From assembly GCF_030272705.1 (NCBI RefSeq), contig NZ_JARFYM010000023.1:40050-104049 (forward strand): a stretch of DNA of 64,000 nt, given 5' to 3'. Positions 8,749-18,182 of the stretch are shown in pieces. The translations under genes and the position numbers were made by a program. Every line of letters starts with the position of its first letter. The stretch's first letter is position 1. Below the pieces are notes generated by a model, which was given only the letters and a program-made list of their open reading frames with translations, made no database searches and was not told the origin of the DNA. This DNA comes from Rhizobium mayense (GTDB lineage Bacteria; Pseudomonadota; Alphaproteobacteria; Rhizobiales; Rhizobiaceae).

Positions 8749-9411
8749 TTACGCTTTCGGCTGCGGAACGATCCGGATATAAGGCTTAGGCGCGCTCCAC
8801 CCCTGCGGATATAGGGTCTTGGCTTCGTCGTCGCTCACCGAACCGGCGATGATCACATCTTCGCCCTGCTTCCAGTTCACGGGAGTTGCGACCCTGTGCT
8901 TCGCGGTAAGCTGGAGCGAGTCTATCACACGCAGGACCTCGTCGAAATTGCGGCCTGTGGTCATTGGATAGACGAGAATCAATTTGATCTTCTTGTCGGG
9001 GCCGACCACAAAGACGTTCCGCACGGTCTGATTGTCAGCCGGGGTGCGCTTGGTCGGATCGCCGGACACTGCCGCCGGCAGCATGCCGTAGAGCTTCGAT
9101 ACCGTGTAATCGACATCGGCAATCATCGGGAAATTCGGCGCAAAGCCCTGCGTCTCCTCGATGTCGCTTGCCCAACCGGAATGACGATCGAGCGGATCGA
9201 CCGACAGACCGACAATTTTCACGCCACGCTTGTCGAATTCGGGTTTTATCCTGGCCATATAGCCGAGCTCGGTCGTGCATACCGGCGTAAAATCCTTCGG
9301 ATGCGAGAACAGGACGACCCAGGAATTATCGGCCCAGTCGTGAAATCGCATCGTGCCTTCGGTCGATTCCACCTCGAAATCCGGTGCAATATCATTGATT
9401 GCAAGTGTCAT
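8749..9411 (-). CDS. 1-Cys peroxiredoxin (Prx6/AhpC-TSA family)
   Basis: A 220-residue thiol peroxidase. The peroxidatic motif HPKDFTPVCTTELG has Cys45, and it is the only cysteine in the whole protein, which defines it as a 1-Cys enzyme needing an external reductant. The C-terminal extension VATPVNWKQGEDVIIAGSVS matches the Prx6 subgroup. It probably reduces H2O2 or organic hydroperoxides in the cytoplasm and heads a two-gene unit with the persulfide dioxygenase. GGGAGG precedes the ATG at 9411. Confidence 0.92.
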   Translation of the reverse strand: MTLAINDIAPDFEVESTEGTMRFHDWADNSWVVLFSHPKDFTPVCTTELGYMARIKPEFDKRGVKIVGLSVDPLDRHSGWASDIEETQGFAPNFPMIADVDYTVSKLYGMLPAAVSGDPTKRTPADNQTVRNVFVVGPDKKIKLILVYPMTTGRNFDEVLRVIDSLQLTAKHRVATPVNWKQGEDVIIAGSVSDDEAKTLYPQGWSAPKPYIRIVPQPKA

Positions 9412-9714
9412 GGTCCCCTCCCGTTGTAGACAACATAGTTATCAGATCTTTTCCTCGGTATATTTATTGTACATCTTCCTAATTTAGGCAACTGCATACG
9501 GCGCGATGCTTTGATTTTCTCTCGCAGGAAGCGCACTTAACTTAAGGTGAGTTGAACAGAACTTTGAATGGCGGAGCCGAAGCATCTATTGCCGAAACGG
9601 CCCGCACAATCGATCGGAGTGATCGGCAAAAAGAAAACCCCGCCACTTTGGGGGGATGGCGAGGTGTAAAGAATGTTATCACGATAACATAATCTATCGA
9701 TTCGCATAGGCAAT

Positions 9715-9760
9715 AAAAAAGCGCCCACCTGCTAAGCGGTGACAGGCGGGCGCTAAAAAA
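9715..9760. terminator. Bidirectional terminator-like hairpin
   Basis: An 11-of-12-bp stem (AGCGCCCACCTG at about 9720-9731 pairing with CAGGCGGGCGCT at about 9743-9754) flanked by six A before and six A after. This would give a U-tract on either strand. It is the strongest terminator-like structure of the cluster, although no gene ends next to it. Confidence 0.55.
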
Positions 9761-9895
9761 TCCAACGGGTTGAAGTTAAACGATAATTAAATATCGTCAA
9801 TAGCTAAATAAAAGTTGTCTAAATCAAGAAAGTTAAATGATCCGCATTTGGCGCCGCTCGCGGGTTTTTTCGGCATTCCTGACGATGAGGAAAAA

Positions 9896-9956
9896 GCCCC
9901 GCCAATTGAATAAGGCGGGGCAAGCGGGGAAAGCTCCCTCAAAATGGGGAGGGAGC
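9896..9956. repeat. Two tandem short hairpins
   Basis: GCCCCGCC (9896-9903) pairs with GGCGGGGC (9914-9921), and GCTCCCTC (9933-9940) pairs with GAGGGAGC (9949-9956). Both are perfect 8-bp stems with short loops, 11 bp apart. They could belong to a small RNA or to the remains of a terminator array. Confidence 0.45.
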
Positions 9957-10422
9957 GGACGCAATAAATCAGGACTATCCAAACTGCACGAGGTCAGTTC
10001 CGACCAATGCGGTACGGTGTGAACGAAAAAGCTAACCTATGGCATTGACGAAGCCGGTATCTGCGAACTCGCCCGGAGCGCAGTGCGGTGGGAGACGATG
10101 GGCAGACTGACGACAGCACATTGCCGGACGCCTGTCTGATTGGGGCAGCACCCCTGCCTGCCCTTTTTGAGGAGAGGACAAGCGCAACAGCGGGGCCTAT
10201 AAGAAGGTTCGAAGGAAGGATTGATCGATCCCGACAGCCTTTGCCGGCGTACGCCTCGATCAACGATCAAAGGCTGCACTCGCAGGAAACGGCGAACACG
10301 TGTAAAATTTTGGGCTCCGGGCGATGGATTCACGCGGTTTGCAGGCGTCCGGCAACGGGGGATGACATGATGACATTGGTTATCGTTTTGCAGCCACGGC
10401 TCCCTGCGCGGCCATCACTCCC

Positions 10423-11553
10423 ATGACGGACAGTCTGGCATTTCGTCCCGTCGTACTGACCCGGCTTTTGCGCGAGGAATGGTTTCTGGCGATCAGCATT
10501 CTGACCTGCCTCGTCGTCCTTGGCTTCGAGGGTCCGTTGTTGAAACAATTGGCCGACCCTTTTTGGCTCGCTCTCATATTCCTCGTGCTGTTTGCCGCCG
10601 TCCTTGGTTCCGCGCTTTCGGTCGTGCGGCATGCCGATCATCTGGCGGAGCGACTTGGGGAGCCATATGGTACATTGATCCTGACGCTGGCTGTCACCTC
10701 GATCGAAGTGATGGCCATTTCCGCCGTGATGATCCACGGCGAAAACAATCCGACCCTTGCGCGCGATACGCTTTTTGCAGTGGTCATGATCATCCTCAAC
10801 GGCATGGTCGGATTGTCGTTGCTGTTCGGCGCCTGGCGACGGCCGGAACAGTCCCACAATTTGCAGGGGGCCAACGCCTATCTCGGGCTTATCGTACCGC
10901 TGGCGACGCTGAGCCTCATCATGCCCAGTTTCCTATATACCACCGGAGGCCCCCACCCTTCCGCGCCGAGACAGATGGTCCTGGGGATCATGTCCATCGG
11001 ACTCTATGGCGTATTCCTGATGCTTCAAGCGGGCCGCCATCACCATTTTTTCGCAGAGGAGGACGAACTACCCGTCAAACACAAGGCGCGCCCGGCGCCC
11101 CGATCCCTATGGCTTCATACCATCCTGCTGTTCGCCTACATGGGGCCGGTGGTGTTCCTCGTCGAAGAACTCGCCAAGCCGATCGACTACGTCATCGAAA
11201 CATTGCGCGCGCCTGTGGCCTTCGGCGGTGCCGTCATGGCGGTTTTGGTGGCCACACCGGAAGCCATCAGCGCTGTGCGCGCCGCCGCCGCCAATCATTT
11301 ACAGCGGTCAATCAACATCTTCCTGGGCTCGGTCCTCTCGACGATCGGGATTACCGTCCCCGCCATGCTCGCCGTCAGCTATATCTTCGCACACCCCGTT
11401 ACGCTGGGGCTTGAAGGCAGCGATCTCGTGATGCTCATCCTGACGCTTGCCGTCAGTATCATCACCTTCGCCAGCGGCCGGACCCATGTCATGCAGGGCG
11501 CCGTTCATCTCGTGCTCTTCGTGGCTTATGTGCTGCTCATTTTCCAACAGTAG
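10423..11553 (+). CDS. Calcium/proton antiporter (ChaA/Cax family)
   Basis: A 376-residue inner-membrane protein with about 11 hydrophobic segments. The two halves each carry the acidic exchanger motif: LAVTSIEVMAI in the first and LVATPEAISAVRAA in the second, as in ChaA. A cytoplasmic loop with HHHFF and acidic residues (about 205-225) separates the halves. It exports Ca2+, and in some homologues Na+ or K+, using the proton gradient. The DedA-type gene 33 bp downstream is probably co-transcribed. Confidence 0.87.
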   Translation: MTDSLAFRPVVLTRLLREEWFLAISILTCLVVLGFEGPLLKQLADPFWLALIFLVLFAAVLGSALSVVRHADHLAERLGEPYGTLILTLAVTSIEVMAISAVMIHGENNPTLARDTLFAVVMIILNGMVGLSLLFGAWRRPEQSHNLQGANAYLGLIVPLATLSLIMPSFLYTTGGPHPSAPRQMVLGIMSIGLYGVFLMLQAGRHHHFFAEEDELPVKHKARPAPRSLWLHTILLFAYMGPVVFLVEELAKPIDYVIETLRAPVAFGGAVMAVLVATPEAISAVRAAAANHLQRSINIFLGSVLSTIGITVPAMLAVSYIFAHPVTLGLEGSDLVMLILTLAVSIITFASGRTHVMQGAVHLVLFVAYVLLIFQQ

Positions 11554-11586
11554 AGGTCACGCCCTCTCGATCAGGAGTCGCTCGCC

Positions 11587-12144
11587 ATGACAATCGAACT
11601 TCTGATCGCAAGATATGGCCTATTGGCAATCTTCCTGGGTGCCGCTTTCGAGGGAGAAACCATGGTTATCCTCGGCGGCGTGTTTTCGCATCGCCACCTC
11701 ATGACGTTTTGGAGTGCGGCGGCAACCGCTTGTGCCGGTTCCTTTCTCGCGGACCAGACGCTCTTTTTCACCGGTCGCTGTGCCCGCCACTATCCGCGTA
11801 TACAGAAAATCATCGAAAAGCCGGCTTTCGCCCGCGTCACGGATTTTCTGGAGCGTTATCCCACCGGCTTTATCTTCGCGTTCCGGTTCATTTACGGCGT
11901 GAGGACGATCAGTCCGGTCGCAATCGGAATGTCGGATGTCCCAGCAGTAAAGTTCGTCTTGATCAACGCTGCGGCGGCCTTGATCTGGGGATCGTTCTTC
12001 ACCGGAATAGGCTACTTGTTCGGCCAGAGCATCGAGCAGACGTTCGGCCACCTTCCGCTGCATCACCACGTCCTGATCGCGGCCGGGATTATTGCTGCCC
12101 TGCTGCTTGTCATGATGACGTTCCGCAAACGCAGGCCTGCCTGA
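11587..12144 (+). CDS. DedA/VTT-domain membrane protein
   Basis: A 185-residue inner-membrane protein with about five hydrophobic segments. It matches the DedA/SNARE-associated family: an N-terminal GLLAIFLGAAFEGET with the membrane-embedded Glu and Glu, the conserved FRFIYGVRTISPVAIG arginine block, and the terminal helix. Relatives support envelope integrity and, in some cases, undecaprenyl-phosphate or phosphatidylethanolamine flipping. It follows the cation antiporter closely in the same direction. Confidence 0.82.
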   Translation: MTIELLIARYGLLAIFLGAAFEGETMVILGGVFSHRHLMTFWSAAATACAGSFLADQTLFFTGRCARHYPRIQKIIEKPAFARVTDFLERYPTGFIFAFRFIYGVRTISPVAIGMSDVPAVKFVLINAAAALIWGSFFTGIGYLFGQSIEQTFGHLPLHHHVLIAAGIIAALLLVMMTFRKRRPA

Positions 12145-12277
12145 TCGGGTTCGGCTTTCGCCGTTGCGGCTCACCATAATTGCAGGGCGCGGGGCTATTG
12201 CAATTTTTAGCGATGCCGCTTCATAGTGTCGCATGCCTTGATCCATCGAAGCCATTTGGTTGCCGACGAGGCTGCGC

Positions 12278-13546
12278 ATGAAGACTGGAACTCGCAAGAT
12301 ATGGGGGTCAGGAATGCGTGGGGGATTTTCTCAAGGTCTGCAATTTTGCGTCGTGCTGCTCTGCGCGATTTCTCTTCAGGCATGCGAAAGAAGCAACAAC
12401 ACCTATGTCGCGCCGCCACCGCCGAAGGTACGCGTAGCGCTCCCGTTGCAGCAGCCCGTCACCCGATATTTCGAGCTGACGGGCAATACCGCGGCGTTCA
12501 AGTCCGTCGATGTAGAAGCGCGCGTCCAAGGCTTCATCGAGTCGATAGACTATCGCGACGGCATGATGGTCCCGCAGGGTACCCAGCTCTTCAGCATCCA
12601 AAGCAATACCTACCAGGCACAAGTCGATGGGGCCCAAGCGACACTCGCCTCGGCGCAGGCATCGCAGGTCGGCGCCGATCAGGAATACCAGCGGCAGCTC
12701 AATCTAAGCAGGCAGCGGGTCACGACACAAACGGCGCTCGACAGCGCCAAGGCGACGCTTGATCAAGCCAACGCTTCCATCGCCAACGCCAAGGCCAGTC
12801 TCGACCTTGCGATGATCAACCTCGGATATACGAAAGTCGTGGCGCCGTTCGACGGCGTGGTAACCGCCCATCTCGTTGATGTCGGCGCCCTCGTCGGGGT
12901 AGCCGGCCCGACCACACTCGCGACCATCGTCCAGACGGATCCGATTTATGTCAATTTCAGCGTCAGCGAACCACAAGTGTTGATGATCAAGCAAGACATG
13001 GCAAAACAGGGCCACACGCTCCGGCAGATAGACCTGCCGACCGTTCCCTTTGAAATCGGCCTGCAGAGCGAGAGCGGTTATCCCTTCAAGGGCCATCTCG
13101 ATTATGCCTCGCCGCAGATCGATTCGGCGAGCGGCACCCTGTCGGTGCGCGGCATTATCGACAACAAGGCTCACGCCCTTCTGCCAGGTCTTTTTGTGCG
13201 CGTGCGCGTGCCGGTCGGACGCGAGGACAAGGCGCTGTTGGTAAGGAGCGACGCAATCGGCACCAACCAGCAGGGCAGCTATGTGCTGGTCCTTGGGAAA
13301 GATGAAACTATCGAACAAAAGGTGGTGCAAGCAGGTCAGCGCGAGGGCCCTCTGCGCGTCATCGACTCTGGACTTGACGCCGGCGATTGGGTGGTGACGG
13401 AAGGCATTCAACAGGCCATCCCCGGCAGCAAGGTTGCGCCGGAGAAGGTTGCAATGGACGCAACCGCGACGGCAAGCGCATCGAACGATGTCGCACCCGC
13501 AGCGGATGCGCCTAAACCCGGCACGTCAAAGTCTGACACGCCATGA
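12278..13546 (+). CDS. RND efflux periplasmic adaptor lipoprotein (MexA/AcrA type)
   Basis: A ~422-residue membrane-fusion protein. The signal ends in the lipobox LQAC (FCVVLLCAISLQAC), so it should be lipidated. A biotinyl-lipoyl-like region (VEARVQGFIESIDYRDG), a coiled-coil hairpin rich in Ala/Gln/Ser (about residues 115-175) and beta-barrel segments follow in the usual order. The C-terminal tail is Ala/Thr/Pro-rich. Starts at 12278 (GAGG upstream) and 12314 (GGGGG upstream) are both plausible; the later one gives a more typical lipoprotein signal length. It pairs with the RND permease 40 bp downstream. Confidence 0.9.
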   Translation: MKTGTRKIWGSGMRGGFSQGLQFCVVLLCAISLQACERSNNTYVAPPPPKVRVALPLQQPVTRYFELTGNTAAFKSVDVEARVQGFIESIDYRDGMMVPQGTQLFSIQSNTYQAQVDGAQATLASAQASQVGADQEYQRQLNLSRQRVTTQTALDSAKATLDQANASIANAKASLDLAMINLGYTKVVAPFDGVVTAHLVDVGALVGVAGPTTLATIVQTDPIYVNFSVSEPQVLMIKQDMAKQGHTLRQIDLPTVPFEIGLQSESGYPFKGHLDYASPQIDSASGTLSVRGIIDNKAHALLPGLFVRVRVPVGREDKALLVRSDAIGTNQQGSYVLVLGKDETIEQKVVQAGQREGPLRVIDSGLDAGDWVVTEGIQQAIPGSKVAPEKVAMDATATASASNDVAPAADAPKPGTSKSDTP

Positions 13547-13586
13547 GCTCGCTCGCGTTTTCACGCCAATATCCGAGGGGGACAGC

Positions 13587-16500
13587 ATGATTTCGCGCTT
13601 CTTCATCGAACGGCCGGTGCTTGCGAATGTCCTGGCTCTTGTCATCGTCCTCATCGGCGCGGTCGCGCTTTTCCAATTGCCGGTCGCGCAATATCCGAAC
13701 GTCGTTCCGCCGACGGTACAGGTGACGACGCGTTATCCGGGCGCAAGTGCCAGCACGCTTATCGATACCGTGGCGCTGCCGATCGAACAGCAGGTCAACG
13801 GCGTCCAGAACATGCTCTATATGCAGTCGACGAGCGCCAGCGACGGCACCTATTCCCTGACCGTCACCTTTGCGATCGGCACCGATCCGGACCAGGCGCA
13901 AGTCCTCGTGCAGAACCGTGTCGCCATAGCCATGTCGTCGCTGCCGCAAGCCGTCCAGCTTCAGGGCGTCACGACGCAGAAGAAATCGACGGCCATTCTG
14001 GAATTTGTCAGCCTGACCTCGCCAGACAACCGATATGACAGCCTTTTCCTGTCCAACTATGCCGTCATCAATCTGCAGAACGAACTGGCCCGCCTGCCTG
14101 GCGTTGGCAATGTCTCGGTATTCGGTGCCGGCCAATATGCCATGCGCATCTGGATGAATCCCGAGCTCCTGCAAGCGCGCGGCCTGACGCCGCAAGACGT
14201 CATCAACGTCGTGCAGGACCAGAGCCAGGAGGTGACGGCGGGTCAGGTGGGCATACCGCCAGTGCCGCAAGGCCAGGCTTTCCAGTACACGCTCAACGTC
14301 AGCGGGCGGCTGGACGACGCGGCCGATTTTGAGAATATCATCGTCAAGGTCGATCAGCAGAATGGCGGGCGCATCACGCGCATTCGCGACATCGGTCGCG
14401 TCGAACTCGGCGCCCAGACCTACAGCCAGTCCTTCATGCAGAATGGGCACCCTGCAGCCGGCATCGGCATTTTTCAATTGCCGGAAGCAAACGCCATCAC
14501 GGTCGCCGGCGATGTCGCCGCGAGGATGGCGCAGCTCTCCAAAAGCTTTCCGCCCGGCCTTACCTATGAAGTCCCGTTCGACACCACCAAGTTCGTGAGG
14601 GCTTCGATCAACGAAGTCTACATAACGCTGGTGGAAGCGGGCGTCCTAGTGCTCATCGTCATTCTCGTCTTTCTTCAGGATTGGCGCGCAATGCTGGTGC
14701 CGGCGACGACCGTCCCGGTCACGATTATTGGCGCCTTCGCGGCAATGGCGGCGCTCGGTTTCACCATCAATCTATCGACGCTGTTTGCCATCGTTCTAGC
14801 CATCGGCATCGTCGTCGACGACGCCATCGTCATCGTCGAGGGTGTCTCTCGACACATCGAGGCAGGAATGCCGGGCCAACAGGCCGCGGAAAAGGCGATG
14901 GACGAGCTGTTCGGTCCTGTTATCGGCATCACGCTCGTCCTGATGGCGGTGTTCATTCCTGCGGCCTTCCTTCCGGGCTTGACGGGACAACTCTACAAGC
15001 AATTCGCACTCGTCATTGCCGCCACCGCATTGATCAGCGCCATCAACGCAATGACGCTCAAGCCGACGCAATGCGCGCTCTGGCTGCGCCCGGCAGTGCC
15101 GCCCGAGAGGCGCAACTTCTTTTACCGCGGTTTCAACAAGGTCTACGATCGGGCGGAGCATGGGTATGCCAAGCTCATCAGCGGCATGGTTCACCATAGC
15201 GGCATTGCCGTTCTGGTTGCCTTGGCGTTGATCGGCGTCGCCGTGTGGGGGCTCACACGACTGCCGACTGCCTTCCTGCCGCCCGAGGATCAAGGTTATG
15301 TACTGATCAGCGCGCAGCTTCCCGACGGCGCCTCGAAGGAACGCACCGATGCGGTCATGGCGCAGGTCGGCAAGATTGCGCAGCAGACGCCCGGCGTCGA
15401 GCAGGTGCTGACCATCAGCGGCATCTCCATCCTCGACAACAGTGCGAGCTTGCCGAATGCCGGCGTCGCCTATGTCGTGCTCAAGGATTGGGGTGTCCGC
15501 GGCAAGGCAAAGGGGCAGGATCTGCTGTCGATCTACGAGCATTTGAACGGCGCCCTGAGGGATATATTGACTGCAAAGACGCTGGTGGTGGTGCCTCCGC
15601 CGATCCAGGGCATCGGCAACGCCAATGGCTTCACCATGCAGGTCGAGATCCGGAGCGGAAATTTCGACTATCCGCTGCTGCAGAACTTGGCCGATACCAT
15701 CGTCAAGAACGGCAACGCCCAGTCGGCGCTGCAAAGGCTAAGCACATCTTTCCGGGCCGAGGTGCCGCAGTACGCCGTCTCGATCGATCGCATCAAGGCG
15801 GAGACGCTCGGTATCAGCGTTGGGCAGGTTTTCTCGGCGCTCTCGGGTTATGTGGGATCGAGCTACGTCACCCAGTTCAACAAATTCGGACGAACCTTCC
15901 AGGTCTATGTACAAGCGTCTCCCGATTTTCGCGTCCGTCCTGACGACATCCGCAATTTGAAGGTCAAGGCTGGCGATGGCACCATGGTGCCGATCGGCAC
16001 GGTGACGGATGTCACCAACGTCCAAGGGCCGTCCCTCATCAGCCTCTACAACCTTTATCCGACAGCGACGATCGTTGGCGGGGCCGCCACTGGCTTCAGT
16101 TCCGGGCAGGCGCTCGATGTCATGGAACAGATCGCCAACCGCACACTGTCGCGCGGCGCGGGCTTCGAGTGGACAGCTTTGTCCTACCAGGAAAAGGCTG
16201 TCGGCGGGCAGATCTATTTCGTCTTCGCCCTTGCGATGCTTCTGGTCTATTTCGTGCTCGCCGGCCAATATGAGAGCTGGATTCTGCCGTTGGCAGTGCT
16301 ATTGGCCGTGCCGCTCGCCCTGCTCGGAACGGTAGGGACGCTGAGCGCCGTCGGTGTCGCCAACAACCTCTATACTCAGATCGGGCTGATCCTGCTGATC
16401 GCGCTCGCCTCGAAAAACGCCATTCTCATCGTCGAATATGCACGGGAGAGACGCCAGGAAGGCATGGAGATCCTCGACGCGGCGGTCGAAGCGGCTCGTT

Positions 16501-16745
16501 TGCGCTTCAGGCCGATCCTGATGACATCCTTTGCCTTTATCCTCGGCGTGCTGCCGCTCGTGCTTGCCACCGGCGCCGGCGCTTCCGCCCGCAAGTCGAT
16601 CGGCATATCGGTCTTCAGCGGCATGATCGCCTCGACCTGCCTTGCCGTGCTCTTCGTTCCTTCATTCTATGTCGTGTTGCAACGCATCGAGGAATACAGA
16701 AAACGCCGCACCAGCCCGCAGCCGGTTTCGCAAGCTGCGGACTGA
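13587..16745 (+). CDS. RND multidrug efflux permease (AcrB/MexB, HAE1 type)
   Basis: A 1,052-residue inner-membrane pump, the usual HAE1 length. It starts MISRFFIERPVLANV, has the proton-relay pair in GIVVDDAIVIVEGV and the relay Lys in LASKNAILIVEYARE, and two large periplasmic loops after TM1 and TM7. The ATG at 13587 follows GAGGGG. It forms an operon with the adaptor. No outer-membrane TolC-like gene or local TetR/MarR repressor is seen, so it probably uses a TolC encoded elsewhere. Substrates are unknown. Confidence 0.95.
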   Translation: MISRFFIERPVLANVLALVIVLIGAVALFQLPVAQYPNVVPPTVQVTTRYPGASASTLIDTVALPIEQQVNGVQNMLYMQSTSASDGTYSLTVTFAIGTDPDQAQVLVQNRVAIAMSSLPQAVQLQGVTTQKKSTAILEFVSLTSPDNRYDSLFLSNYAVINLQNELARLPGVGNVSVFGAGQYAMRIWMNPELLQARGLTPQDVINVVQDQSQEVTAGQVGIPPVPQGQAFQYTLNVSGRLDDAADFENIIVKVDQQNGGRITRIRDIGRVELGAQTYSQSFMQNGHPAAGIGIFQLPEANAITVAGDVAARMAQLSKSFPPGLTYEVPFDTTKFVRASINEVYITLVEAGVLVLIVILVFLQDWRAMLVPATTVPVTIIGAFAAMAALGFTINLSTLFAIVLAIGIVVDDAIVIVEGVSRHIEAGMPGQQAAEKAMDELFGPVIGITLVLMAVFIPAAFLPGLTGQLYKQFALVIAATALISAINAMTLKPTQCALWLRPAVPPERRNFFYRGFNKVYDRAEHGYAKLISGMVHHSGIAVLVALALIGVAVWGLTRLPTAFLPPEDQGYVLISAQLPDGASKERTDAVMAQVGKIAQQTPGVEQVLTISGISILDNSASLPNAGVAYVVLKDWGVRGKAKGQDLLSIYEHLNGALRDILTAKTLVVVPPPIQGIGNANGFTMQVEIRSGNFDYPLLQNLADTIVKNGNAQSALQRLSTSFRAEVPQYAVSIDRIKAETLGISVGQVFSALSGYVGSSYVTQFNKFGRTFQVYVQASPDFRVRPDDIRNLKVKAGDGTMVPIGTVTDVTNVQGPSLISLYNLYPTATIVGGAATGFSSGQALDVMEQIANRTLSRGAGFEWTALSYQEKAVGGQIYFVFALAMLLVYFVLAGQYESWILPLAVLLAVPLALLGTVGTLSAVGVANNLYTQIGLILLIALASKNAILIVEYARERRQEGMEILDAAVEAARLRFRPILMTSFAFILGVLPLVLATGAGASARKSIGISVFSGMIASTCLAVLFVPSFYVVLQRIEEYRKRRTSPQPVSQAAD

Positions 16746-16846
16746 GGGCAAGGAATTGACCGTCGCGTCAATGTTCGCCACTGCCATACGCCCTGGCCCC
16801 GCACTTTCGCCCCACGGAATGCTGCCCGAAGGGCGAGACTTTGCTC

Positions 16847-17167
16847 CTACGGCACGACCCGGACATAGACGTTACCGCTTCTGGCATAGTAGCCGGATCC
16901 GCAGCGATAGTAATAGCCGCCATTATAGGCTCCATAGACGCAGCCCGACGGCAGAACGGCGATGCCAGCCGCCGTTCCCGCTGCAACGCGGCGCGTCGTC
17001 CTACGGGCAACACCCGCATAGGAAAGCGGCGTCAAGGGCCGGCCGATGACGGCGCCAGCAGGTGCGGCGAAATTTATCGACAGCGATCCGTCTGGCCCGA
17101 TATTCACGTCGGCGAAAAGGAAGGCGCCGACCAATCCTGCGGCAAGCAATAGTCTGGGATATCTCAT
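16847..17167 (-). CDS. Small exported Tyr/Gly/Arg-rich hypothetical protein
   Basis: A 106-residue protein with an N-terminal hydrophobic signal (LLLAAGLVGAFLFADV) and a C-terminal region rich in Tyr and Gly with two Cys residues (GCVYGAYNGGYYYRCGSGYY). I do not recognise a named family. Its ATG overlaps the stop of the DUF2092 gene by 4 nt (17164-17167), implying translational coupling and a shared role at the cell envelope. Confidence 0.7.
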   Translation of the reverse strand: MRYPRLLLAAGLVGAFLFADVNIGPDGSLSINFAAPAGAVIGRPLTPLSYAGVARRTTRRVAAGTAAGIAVLPSGCVYGAYNGGYYYRCGSGYYARSGNVYVRVVP

Positions 17168-17952
17168 TTGCCTTCCCCCGTATCGGCAGGCGCGGGAAGC
17201 TCGTCCAGCGACTGGAGTTCACTGAGATCAACCTTCTTCGCGCTAGTTGGAATATCGATATTGTAGGAAACATTGGCCACATCGGAGCCGCTCTTGAAGT
17301 CGCTGATCTCCAGCGTGTATTGCGGCGCTTGGCCGACATGCTTGCTGGTAATGACGTAGCGCCGCGGTATCGGTTTGTCCCCGGCCTGTATCCAGATCTG
17401 CCAGTCGATTTCAGGGGTGCGGAACGTCAGATATTCGCATTCGACGCCATCGACGAAGGCACTGGAAACATGCTTGGCGGCGGTCACATCCGACATCAGC
17501 AGGTCGAAAACATCTGTCGACAGCAGGTCGGCGCCCGGCGCTTCGATACCAGCATCCGCCAGTCGGCCGAGCAGATCATCCACAGACCCCTTGGCATCGA
17601 TCTTGGCGTAGGCGTCCAGATTCTTGCCGTGTACGGTCAGCGTCGAACCGTCGAAGCTCACATCCACATCGGCAAACCCGCCGGTCCGGGTGATCCTGAG
17701 CTTGTCGGGGCGCGTCATATTGGCGGTGCCGGAGCTGACGAACTGAAGCTTCTCGAAATCCGGCGTCACAGCCTCGAGTGAGGACTGATACTGAAACGAC
17801 ATCGTCTTCTGCGCGGCTAGATAGTCGGACATGGCTTTCAGAAGATCCTTCGCATCATCCGCCCATGCCGCCGTCGGCAGGACGAGGCAGACACCGACAG
17901 AACCATAAACCAGCAGTCCTCTGAATTTCAGAAGGTAGGAGATCGATGACAT
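17164..17952 (-). CDS. DUF2092 family periplasmic protein
   Basis: A 262-residue exported protein. The signal peptide covers about residues 1-31 (ending TAAWA). The rest fits the DUF2092 pattern: an early DLLKAMSDYLAAQKTMSF, then ANMTRPDKLRITRTGG, DVFDLLMSD, and the late QIWIQAGDKPIPRRYVITSK. The architecture resembles LolA/LolB-type lipid-binding beta sheets wrapped around a helix; that function is inference. It is coupled to the small exported protein downstream. Confidence 0.78.
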   Translation of the reverse strand: MSSISYLLKFRGLLVYGSVGVCLVLPTAAWADDAKDLLKAMSDYLAAQKTMSFQYQSSLEAVTPDFEKLQFVSSGTANMTRPDKLRITRTGGFADVDVSFDGSTLTVHGKNLDAYAKIDAKGSVDDLLGRLADAGIEAPGADLLSTDVFDLLMSDVTAAKHVSSAFVDGVECEYLTFRTPEIDWQIWIQAGDKPIPRRYVITSKHVGQAPQYTLEISDFKSGSDVANVSYNIDIPTSAKKVDLSELQSLDELPAPADTGEGK

Positions 17953-18182
17953 GGCAATGCCTTTCGTTCGGGTCTTTGTTGATCCATCGAATTAGGCCCC
18001 GCCTGCCGCGGCGGGCCCGTATTGCTAAAGCTTGCATGAAATGTCAGTTTCCAGTGCCTGAAGACCGCAGACGGCCCGTCCGCTGTCGACCTGCAAATTT
18101 GTGATCGAGAAACATGCGCCGTCCGCCCCTTCATCCGGACAGAAACGAGACCTCCCCGCAGCGGCAAAGGCCGGGCAGAACC

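Larger units (their letters stand above)
9412..10422. other. Gene-free 1-kb region rich in hairpins
   Basis: No convincing coding frame. The left part (9430-9880) is clearly more AT-rich than its surroundings. It contains a run of inverted repeats: 9637-9645/9657-9665, 9673-9680/9683-9690, 9721-9732/9743-9754, 9896-9903/9914-9921 and 9933-9940/9949-9956. The right part (9960-10420) returns to normal composition and shows no gene I can support. Confidence 0.6.

Noticed and set aside
16847..17167. Calling the small Tyr/Gly-rich protein a BA14K-like or glycine-rich antigen
   Set aside because: Composition alone suggests this; no defining motif could be matched, so it is left as hypothetical.
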